From: Flaveria trinervia | Taxonomy: Eukaryota > Streptophyta > Magnoliopsida > Asterales > Asteraceae | Direction of reading: 5' to 3' | DNA length: 64,000 nt | Assembly: GCA_025506515.1 (NCBI GenBank) | Contig: CM046454.1 | Location: 32,972,465 to 33,036,464 of the forward strand | The notes under the pieces: model-generated | What the model was told of the DNA's origin: nothing | The model's database searches: none | The model's input: the letters and a program-made list of their open reading frames with translations, nothing else | Shown: piece after piece, positions 55,061-64,000 of the stretch | Layout of the letters: each line of letters starts with the position of its first letter | Position numbering within the stretch: position 1 is the stretch's first letter | Position numbers and translations under genes: made by a program

Positions 55061-58000
55061 ATGGCCAACCTTATCCACAGAAATGAACAAAATTTCTCCA
55101 TGCATTTACACAGGCAACACAATCAAGTTGCTCTCTTACACTCTGATAAAAATCCACATCTCTCAGAGGTTTGCCGTTTCTTAGCTCTATCTAATTACTT
55201 CACCTCCCTTACCATTGATCCTACTCTATATTATCTACTTGAATTTTGCAAGACTTGGCAAAAGGTCGTAACGGATGGGGAGAAGGCATTGTCTGCCATA
55301 GTGCAGGGGAGAACAGTCTTTATCACTTCGGCCATCATCGACATGCATCTTCAGTTGGATGATGAAGAAGGTGAGGTGTTCTTTCCCAAATAAGGTGTTA
55401 ATCACTCCTTTGAGCAGATGGGCTATGAGGGAATTCTCTGTAAAGATCTTTAGGAAAGGGAAGGTCTCATCCTAAAGAAAATTCTTGCTCCATGTGGTTA
55501 TCCATAGCTTGTCAAACCAGCATGGAGGATGGGACTAGATTCCTGAAGATCTCTCTTTCATTGTTCATGGGACGGTTCATGGAGTTAAGTCCAGGTACTC
55601 TCAGTTTGTTTACAAAAATTTACTTGCCAACTTAGATTCCTTAGAGTACTATGTGTTCCCTAGATATGTTCAATACATTTCATATATAAGGGGAATAGGT
55701 AATATTCTAAAAACTAGGACAGATGAAGGCTAGCATCTTTAAAGTCTTGAGAAAGCCCACTATTGGCTTCTCTGGGGTACAAACAACCCTTGTCCGAAAA
55801 ATGTTAGAGCTCATTGCTCAAGGTGACAACCTAGCAGCACCAGTTAGTATTGAACCCATACCTTCTACATCCCAACCACAAATCACCCTACCTACCAGAT
55901 AAAACACAGACGAACCCTACTTAGACTATTCAGTCTGTGCAGACGCCCATATACTCACCCACACAGGAGGAAGTGGACACTAGAGGTCTCACTTCTCCTG
56001 AGGAGCAGACCACTCCCATTCCTTTAACGATCAGTGATGAGGTTCCTCATGCTCAGCTTGATGAGCTCACAAGCCCAAATGCCTTAAGCCTTCACTCTGA
56101 GTCTCAACACTCTAGTGAACAACCTTCAGAGAATAGCTACCATCCTCAGCCTTTGCACTTAAACCAACCAATTCCAAACCTTGACTTCTATACTAATGAA
56201 GATTTAGGTTTCAGTTAGTACCATGATTCTCTCTTCTTTTCCCCTACTCAAAGAGAGATGAGTGCTCCTGAGTCCTATATCTAGCTCACATCAGTCACCC
56301 ATTACTGGGGTGGACACCTCTAAACCTGTTCAGGATGTCCATATGGAAGAGGCTCTCCCTTTTGCAAGTGATTCCATCATTAAGACCTCAACCATGTCAA
56401 CTCAGCCCATTGACACTTCAACTAAGGCTGCCAGTGAGTAGAGGAAATCCAGCAGCCAAGAACTTGAAGCTGGTGGTGAGAGAGATGACTCTGGTCTAAT
56501 CATCTCATCCCCCAATGATTCTTGTGATGAAGATGAGGAGAATTTGAGACTAAAGGTTCAAAAACTATCTAAAACATGCACCTATTTAGTCTCCAAGGTT
56601 AGTCATCTTGAATCTCAAGTGACTACCTTTCAAAATAGGGTCAATGATCAGTAACATAAGATTTCTTATCTAAAGGAGAAACTAGTTGGGAGACCTTTAA
56701 GAAGAGCTCAACCAGGAACACAAGCACCTGTGAGTGTGATTGACCTAATTCCTAGCTCACTTATGCAAGAGAGTGATGCTACCAAAAAGGGGGAGAAAGT
56801 CATTATAGTCACAGAACTTGGGAGTTCTTCAGAGATTATGGACATTGAGGACTCACCATCCTCACTTGCAACTGTGCATACTCAGTAACTTCCTCAAGTT
56901 CACATTGATGTAGACTCCATAGACTCCTACATTCAGAGTCTATTTGAGGAAGGAATACTAAGGGCTATGTCATCTCTACCAACTTTAAATCATATAATTA
57001 AGTGGAGGTATGATGAAAGCAGAAGAGCCCCCATCATTCTTCGAGTTCAAGGACAGCATGAGGTCTTCAATTTTCAGACCTTGAACTTCTATGAAAGTCT
57101 GGATCTAGTCAACATGCCACTTGTCAATCAAAGCCAATCAAGACAAGCTGAGATGTTGGCTCAAATAATTCAAGACAAGATCATTGCAGAGTTCAGCTTT
57201 AGAAGGATACTAAGGCAATCAGGCAATGCTATCGGTCAACTAGATGTTGAGGTAGACCCTAAGATTAGTTTCATAGGGGAAACCTTGAGTGAAGGCCCAG
57301 TGGTATAACCTAAGAGCCCTATCTCATCATCATCAACTAGTGTAGAGATTCATACCCTTTTTGAGACACCTACTGGTGAAGGTGCATTTCAACCTCTCTC
57401 TGGCCAGAGCTTGGAAGCTACACCAAGCAATGAAGGCCAAAGTTCTCTCCGCCCTGAGTCTGAAAGGTCTGTGAGTGACAAAGGGAAAAGAAAGATGACT
57501 TTTGAGGAGATTGAGAAGGAGGAGAGAGAGAGAGAAAAGGAAGCTGAAGGGAGAAAGTTCCTCTACTGGCTTTGCAAGACTGATGGAAACTGCTATCACG
57601 ACTGCCACTAGGCCAAACACTCAAGATGATGAGTTAAGGGCAGTCAGGATCATTTTTTTGCATACCAGGAACTATGACATTGGTAATGTCATTTCTCTCC
57701 CCTTAGAGGAATTGAATGAATTGTTTGTCATGGAAGTGTCAAAGGAGAGAAAGGAAGCAGAAGATGCAGAGCTACTTATTCAAATCAAAGAATAAAGAGG
57801 AAAGAAAAGATTATACAAGCATGTGCCTACTCTCTCCCCAGTTCAAGAGAGTCTTGCACACAAGGATGTGGTTTAACAAGAACCTCAGGTATACAAAGAA
57901 GAAGATAGGATCACAACGATCAACAACTTGAGTGCCACAAGCCTCTATGAGGCAGATGTACTTCTTCCCTTATCCTATTACTATATTGAGTTTGAGTACC

Positions 58001-58781
58001 TTAAACAACTTGAACTTGAGATAGTCAAGGAAAGAAAGATCACTGAAAGGAACTAAGGGAAGAGGCTGCATAGTCGAGAACCATCATCCAGAAGAACATG
58101 AAGAAATCTGCAGATAGGCAGATGATGATGAGCTTCTTGAAGCTGTATGGATTCTCTAGAAATAGACTTGGCCCTATGTCTTTGTCTACTATGGATGAAC
58201 ATATTAGGGTAATCAAGTAGAAGATAAAAAGTGGAGGGTTGATAGACTTACACTCCCCTCCAAGTCAAGCTTCACCTAAAGTGGAGGTTAAGGTTGAACA
58301 ACCTGAGACAACACAACATGAACCTCCAGCTAAGACTCAACAAGCTTAATCTTCTGATCCATAGCAGGGTCAAACTCCCTCTCCTTCTAAACCTGTGAGA
58401 GAGGAAGACCCAACTGGGAAAGAAAAAGAAGATCAATCAGGTACTGCAGGCTATTCTTTTTAGTTAAAAGGAACAAAAAGAAAGAAAAGGTTTGCTTCAA
58501 AGACAAAGCCAAAGAAGAATAAAGAAACATCCTTTTCATAACCTCAGGACGAGTCAGAACATCCAGAGAATGTGCAACCAAAGGATGACCCTTCATCTCC
58601 CATTCAAACAACTCCTCTAGCATCAGGAAGACCCATCATGTCTTGGACATACCCCACAAATCCAGAAAGGTGGCATGTCATCAGAGATCAAGGCATTGAA
58701 AATGTCTACACATGGCAAGACATGTTCAATCTGCCTCTGCATGATCCCTTTGATACCAATGTGATTTGAGTTTGTAAGGAT
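55061..58781 (+). pseudogene. Element H extra ORF (family 3), broken
   Basis: ATG 55061 (MANLIHRNEQNF), in a good context (AAAATGGCC), open for 110 codons. Later pieces: a Thr/Ser/Pro-rich stretch (55937-56218), a likely coiled coil (LKVQKLSKTCTYLVSKVSHLE, 56555-56610), HIIKWRYDESRRAPIILRV (56990-57050), a Glu/Lys-rich stretch GKRKMTFEEIEKEERERE (57484-57537), and MSWTYPTNPERWHVI near the end (58640-58690). About ten frame breaks. The I LTR interrupts it at 58781. It shares the N-terminal MANL block with F and its place after pol. No membrane segment seen; function unknown. Confidence 0.72.
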
Positions 58782-59677
58782 TGACAGGATCAGAGATCTC
58801 AAGTTTGATGGATTAGAGTGTAGCGCAACGGAATAGAACAAAAATTAGACAAATTATAGCAAGAATTTGATATACGTATGCATTAAGAACAAATACGGTT
58901 GTAAAGAGAGAATATATTTTTGTGAAAAGGAATGTTTCAATAATATCAAATGTTTCTGCTTAATCATTCACAGATTACAATAGGGTTGACACTCCTTATA
59001 TAAAGTGCAATCACTGCTGATATCACGGGATAGTGACATCTGACAGATTTGTTACAAAAATAACTAAAACTTAACAAACTACTGAAATGTTCACAACTAC
59101 TGAGAACATATCAGAGTGCTAAGTATAAAGCATAAAACTACTTATACGAAACTACTGAAACTACAACGACTGGAGAACAAGTTCTTCAGTCGTTTTACAA
59201 AACTACTGAAAACAAAAACATAAAACTACTGAAAGAAAACCGTCACAACTACTGAAGAAGACCTCTTCAGCTGTTGTGGCACAACTGTACTTGGTCTTCA
59301 ACACTTGTCTTCAACTTGTCTTCAGCACTTGTGTCTTCAGACTTTGTCTTCAGCACTTGTCTTCAGACTTTTCTTCAGCACTTGTGTCTTCAGACTTTGT
59401 CTTCAGCACTTGTCTTCAGACTTTGTCTTCAACACTTGTGTCTTCAGACTTGTCTCACAGCACTGTGTCTTCGGACTTTTCTTTAGCACTTGTCTTCAGA
59501 CTTTGTCTTCAGTACTTGTGTTCAGACTTTGTCTTTAGCACTAGTGTCTTCAGACTTTGTCTTTAGTACTTGTGTTCAGACTTTGTCTTCAACTGTTGTG
59601 GACTTCAACAGTTGTGGTGACGTCTGTGGGACTTAAGGTTTTTCTGATCCGGCTCATTGATTTTTTTTGGTCCAACA
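58782..59677 (-). repeat. Element I 3' LTR
   Basis: 896 bp, on the plus strand from TGACAGGATC to GGTCCAACA. The TATA box lies at plus coordinates 58995-59002. The 28-bp array (about 59290-59600) is recognisable but decayed, with uneven unit lengths. Confidence 0.9.
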
Positions 59678-59692
59678 AACTCCCCCTGAACC
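59678..59692 (-). other. Polypurine tract of I
   Basis: GGTTCAGGGGGAGTT on the minus strand next to TGTTGG. It is identical to B and E. Confidence 0.92.
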
Positions 59693-59894
59693 AATGCAGC
59701 CAAAACCTTAACTTTATTGAGGTCCCACTTGTTGTTGGCAGTAAGATTAGTCTTTTTCCTTCTTGATCAGCTAAGAAGATGACCCAATTAAGCACTGGCC
59801 TCGGAATAGATTTCTGAAATTTGGTTGGCATAGTATGGATAGGAGCCCTGACTTTGGGGAACTGGACACAGGGCTGTGGTCCTATCCATGAAAT

Positions 59895-62800
59895 CTACTT
59901 CCCATGTATAAGCCTGTAGGATTCTCTGGTGTATGCTCTGAGAAACATAATTTGTCCTTCCATGGTAAGATTTTCAGCTCCACCATCAAACAATCCTTCA
60001 CGCCCATACAACTCTGAAATGTACTTAGCCTGTTTGCCATTTTTGAGCTCAACTGTTATGATCTGTCTGTATGCAAACTCATCTGGGTGAGTCCCTTCAA
60101 GTAACAGACTGAGCTCATTTTGTTTGAAGTTCTCAAGCCTCTTGTAGACTAACCCCTTTTTAATCACTCTGTTCTCTAACATCTTTTAGGGTGGCTGTTT
60201 AGTTTCATAGGCCTTCTTGAAATCTTCAATAATTTCCCAGGGTGATACTACAAGGACCACTGTGATCTCTTCATCTACGATCCTTTATACTTGGCCCTTG
60301 TATCTCGAAGGAATGTCTTTCTTCACAATTCTGTGAGCCACCCTAGGATCAGGCCATATTCTTACCTTCCTTTTGATATTGAAATGTTTTAGCAAGCGTG
60401 TACAATCTAAGAGCTTCTTTCTTCATGCTGATTATTGAGGAAGAAGCAGCATAAGTTTTGTCTATGCTTTTCAGCATCTCATCATCATGAAGCTTTTGTT
60501 GTGTTTCTTCTCTATTTACTCTCATAGCTTCCATCTGTGAGGTGGGAGTGATGGGCATAGGTTTGGCTTTAGGCAAAGTTGGGACTGCAGAAAGAGGCAG
60601 CCTATCTTCTTCTCATCATCATCCTCTTCTTCTTCTTCTTCTACCCTCAACACCCTTCTCTTCTTCTTCTTGGGTGCATCATCGGCTGTTGGTTTTGAGG
60701 GTAAAGGAGTTGGTTTAGTGGGTTGTGGTAGTGGTGATATTGAAGTGGGAGGTTTTGCAGGTTGTTCTAGCATTCTTGTAGTGAGTGAGGCTTTTGAGTG
60801 TTTTGCTAGTTCCTTTCTGTTCCCAGCACCTGCCTTTTAGTGCTTCAATCACCAATCCCTTAGTGTATGCTTCAGACGAACAGATCTTGGTGGTTATTGC
60901 CAAGATATTGTTCTGGTCTTTGACTTAATCTCGATCAATGATCTCCCAAGGTACTTTGCAATGAATCTGATCATGATCTCTAGTCTTTCTCTTTCTAATG
61001 CATCATAACTTGCCCATCTTGAGTTAATTTCTTCAACTTCAGTCTCCTAATCTCTGAGTCAAGCTGTGCAGTATTGAACCCCTGTCTATACAGTTGATCA
61101 ATAATGGAGTCCATTGATTTACTGTGTGTAGCATCCGCCATTTTGATCATCTCATCGAGTTCGAGTTCTTTTTCTTTTCCTTCAACCTTCCTCTTCTTAT
61201 ATGTGAACATGAAAGTCTTTGTGACTTTCACCCACTTGCTCAATGTCAGCTTCCTTCACAAACTCCTCTTCCTTTTCAGTCTCCTTTTCTTTTCCCCTCT
61301 ATGCTCTTCCTCTTTGCTTTCACTACTGACTCTCCCTTTTTGGTTGCATTGGTTGCAAGGGTTTGAGTAGCAGAAAGCCTTGTGCTCACAATCTCCTCCA
61401 CCAGGGGTTGTATGATTGAGGGAAGCCTCTCATCCATGGTTTTGATCACAATGTCTGTGATTTTGGGGGATGAGAGGTAGGGATTGCTGAAAGATAGCAG
61501 CTGTTTGCTCAGAGGGGTTCTGTCCCTGAGAAGCAGTGCTAGAAATAGAAGCTGGTGGCTCGAAAGTTTTGAGTGGGAGTGTGTGGGAGACCTTCAGGTG
61601 AAGGTGCCATCTGTGGGTTTATGTTGGTGGCAGATGGACTTGCTTTTTGAGAGAATTGGTCAAGTAGTCTTGTAGTCTACTGACTTCTTCCTCAAGAATT
61701 GTGTTCTGGGCCAGAACATCATAAAAGAAGCCCAGGTCATCATCAGCAGATGCTGAATCACCTGACCTCCTGCTTGTAGCAGGATGTACATGCACTGGGT
61801 GTAGACCAGTTTTAGCATGTGCCCCTTTTTCTTGGAACTGGGGACAATGTCCTTCATCAGCTGTTGCCTATGGTGAGGTCTTGGCTATGTTACCAGCCTC
61901 AGTCTGATCATGTGCTGATTCAGAAGAGGTGGCAGCCTCACCAGATGTTCTGGTCTCCATATCCACACCAGAGATAGAACAGTGAAACCCTGTGTTGTGG
62001 GCTGTCAGGAGCATGTTGATCCTCTTCCTCAATTGCTGTGGTTTTCCCCTTTGTTGGTGTTGTTGGAGAGGAGGAGAGGCATGCAGCTGAGTCAGCACGT
62101 TTGCAATAATGAGAGTAGGACTTTGTGGGGCGGTTGCAGTGGGAGATGGGGTAAAAGCAGTATGCACCTGGGGAGAATGGTGCTCTTCAATGGCAATCTC
62201 CTCAAATGAGGAAGATCCCAGATTAGTGGGTACCCCTTCTTTGGTTGCTGCAGGCTCCTTTTGAGAGGAATCCTGAGCGGCTGTGGCTGGTGATGGCCTT
62301 GTGGATATAGCCTGGTTGTGTTGCAAGGGCATCCTGGGGACTCATTTCCCTGAGTAGCCTTTTTGTCTTCTTTTTAGTGTGTTTGGTGGGGACTTTGGAT
62401 TTGGAGGTGTGGCTGTGGGTTCCAGCTGCGTGGGTTTGCGCAGCTTGGCAGCCAATTTTAGTGATTGGTCAGAGTTGTGCCGGGAGTATACTTCAGGCAA
62501 TACAGCCGTAGCAGGGACTCCCAGGCCAACAAGTGCCTCAGCTTGAACCTGGTTTTCAATTATGGCCATTATGAACCGAGGATATAATATCCAATGGTTA
62601 GCAAGTGGTTTTTGGGCCGTATCCTTGAGCTCTAAAAATAGTATTTCAGAAAAATTTAAAGGTTGTTGCTCAAGGATGGAGTACATTACCTGTTGCCACC
62701 TTGTGGACATTTGATCCCGTGATGAAGTCTTGGGGGCAAGGCAGACATTTACACAGGTGAAAGATGAGACGTTCGGCATCTGGAAATGTTTCTTCAATAT

Positions 62801-63171
62801 GGTAGATGCACTCAGGTTACCCTGGTATCCATGCTGGGCAAATGATTGATCGATTGTGCCCATTGGATAACCAGTTGGGAAAGTGGCATCATCCAGATTG
62901 AGGGTTTGGCGAAGAATGTCTGGAGTAATGACCACTTTTTGATGATGGACAAACGATTGAAGAGACTTGTGTCATTCTCCTCAGAGACAAGAGTGACGTT
63001 TGTCCAAAATTGGTTAAGAGATTCGGCATATATGGTGGGATTTAACAGAAAAGCCGTTTTGTAAGGTGACTGAACCATTAAATCAATGGCGTTGTGAAAC
63101 TTGGTCTAGTATGGCGATTTTGTGAGATGTGCGACACAGTTGTGTCGAGGTTTTAGTTGCATGGTCGCCAT
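59895..63171 (-). pseudogene. Element I extra ORF after pol (broken)
   Basis: ATG at 63171 (MATMQLKPRHNC). Stop at 59895 after RESYRLIHGK. N-terminal block with KTAFLLNPTIYAESLNQFW (63050-62990) and VVITPDILRQTLNLDDATF (62935-62880); middle block WQQVMYSILEQQPLNFSEIL and LYPRFIMAIIENQ (62700-62550); a Pro/Thr-rich stretch (62332-61868); a Lys/Glu coiled coil (61200-61000); a Glu/Asp tract (60680-60610); C-terminal block FLRAYTRESYRL. Frame breaks are fewer than in E. It has the same architecture as the B and E copies, so the three can be compared directly to recover shared blocks. Confidence 0.82.
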
Positions 63172-64000
63172 TGATGAAGAGAAGTTACAGAGTTTTTTTG
63201 AACGTTAGCTTTGAGAGGAGAAGAAAGTAAAAACTCTGAAGGTGGGATAAGGTATTTAAAGGGTAGGGTTAGAAAACGACTGAAGGTTTTGGTGTTAGTC
63301 ATCAGTTGTTGAAACTACTGATGAAATGGTATTAACTTTCAGAGGTTTGAAATGACTGACCGTATTGGTGTGATCAGCAGTTGTTATAAAACCACTGAAG
63401 ACTTGTTTTTAACCATCAGATGTTGAAACAGCTGAGGTCTCTGATTTTGTCATCAGTAGTATAAAACTACTAAAGATTTAGTCATCAGTAGTTATAAAAC
63501 TACTAAGATTTAGTCATCAGTAGTTATAAAACTACTAAAGACAGTTTTGACTTCAGGTGGTGAAACAACTGAGGACTTGGTATTAGTCATCAGTAGTTGT
63601 GAAACTACTGAAGACTTGGTTTTACCATCAGTTGTTGTAAACAACTGAAGACTTGGTGTTAGTCATCAGTAGTTGTGAAACTACTGAAGACATGCTATTG
63701 CTTCAGTTGTTTAGAAGGAAACAGCAGTTGGGAAACTACTGAAGAGAAAAAAGCTCATCAGTAGTTGTCGTCAATTCATTGCTTTTCAGCTGTTTCAGTC
63801 TGACCTCCACTCTACTCATCAGACTTAGATCTGAGTTTCAGACGTTTCATTGGTCATCAGTACTTATCTGCATTTCTGACATCAGTAGTTGTGGCTACAA
63901 CAGCTGTTGTGACTACATCAGCTGTTGTAACTACATCAGTTGTTTTAACAAATAAAGTACTTGAGTACTGAGAAGTTAAGCTCTAGTAGTTTAGAAAACT
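63172..64000 (-). repeat. Pol-to-extra-ORF spacer of I with hairpin units
   Basis: Non-coding. It has CAGTAGTT/AACTACTG words as in B and E, including three near-tandem units of about 37 bp at 63450-63542 (CATCAGTAGTTATAAAACTA pattern). It runs off the window before pol. Confidence 0.85.
63253..63260 (-). promoter_or_regulatory. Candidate internal TATA-like box before the I extra ORF
   Basis: TTTAAATA on the minus strand, about 82 bp before the ATG, within CCCTTTAAATACC. This is the same flank as CCCTATAAATACC in E, with one base changed. Confidence 0.45.

Larger units (their letters stand above)
58782..64000 (-). mobile_element. Element I: 3' part of a family-1 element, continues beyond the window
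   Basis: Minus-strand family-1 element of which the 3' LTR, PPT, extra ORF and part of the pol spacer are visible. It inserted in the 3' part of H. The five bases before the LTR are AGGAT, the expected duplication, but the partner lies outside the window. Confidence 0.9.

Noticed and set aside
61104..61370. Hydrophobic plus-strand frame resembling a membrane protein
   Set aside because: Antisense of the Lys/Glu coiled-coil part of the I extra ORF. Hydrophobicity is a complement artefact.

Overview
The window reads as repeat-rich plant nuclear DNA. It contains no tRNA, rRNA, CRISPR array or recognisable host gene. Nearly all of it is nested, broken LTR retrotransposons, mostly Ty1/copia. Three lineages carry a long extra ORF downstream of pol, which is the Sirevirus ('env-like') layout. 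The gag and extra-ORF protein style resembles copia proteins I recall from Asteraceae, so a composite-family plant is my inference, not a demonstrated assignment. Every gag, pol and extra ORF has stops, frameshifts or truncations.

Layout. 1-5775: a degenerate copia remnant A (minus; gag from 4297, pol to about 621) and its non-coding flanks. 7012-19623: element B (family 1, minus), complete, with LTRs, PBS, PPT and a 5-bp duplication AATTG at 7007-7011 and 19624-19628. B sits just after the pol C-terminus of C1. 19629-23488: two copia fragments, C1 and C2, fused inside their RT regions at about 21630. 23489-26415: the 5' LTR and start of gag of a Ty3/gypsy element D (plus), with 12-bp minisatellites in its LTR. 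26416-28834 plus 41146-49994: chimeric element F/G (minus), with a family-1 LTR and gag joined at about 46107/46108 to family-2 pol, spacer and extra ORF. 28840-41145: element E (family 1, plus), complete, inserted in the extra ORF of F with duplication AGATC at 28835-28839 and 41146-41150. 49995-58781: family-3 element H (plus), without its 5' end. 58782-64000: element I (family 1, minus), running off the window and interrupting the 3' part of H.

How the parts work together. In families 1 and 3 gag ends with a conserved WVSKxN-stop. An AG|GG follows 15-17 nt later, and pol (protease, GAG-pre-integrase, integrase, RT, RNase H) lies in another frame. After pol comes a 0.7-1.9 kb non-coding spacer, then an extra ORF of about 1,100 codons with no membrane segment or signal peptide that I can see.

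The most interesting signal is in that spacer. Each family fills it with its own short self-complementary word: CAGTAGTT/AACTACTG in family 1, GCGAAA/TTTCGC in family 2, CTTCCGAAG/CTTCGGAAG in family 3. In B, E and I (and, less tightly, H) a TATA-like box stands about 70-115 bp before the extra-ORF ATG. The same words recur in the family-1 LTR upstream of the LTR TATA box, and in the gag linker near a zinc knuckle in families 1 and 3. I read this as a possible internal promoter for the extra ORF under family-specific control. It is a hypothesis built from sequence pattern alone.
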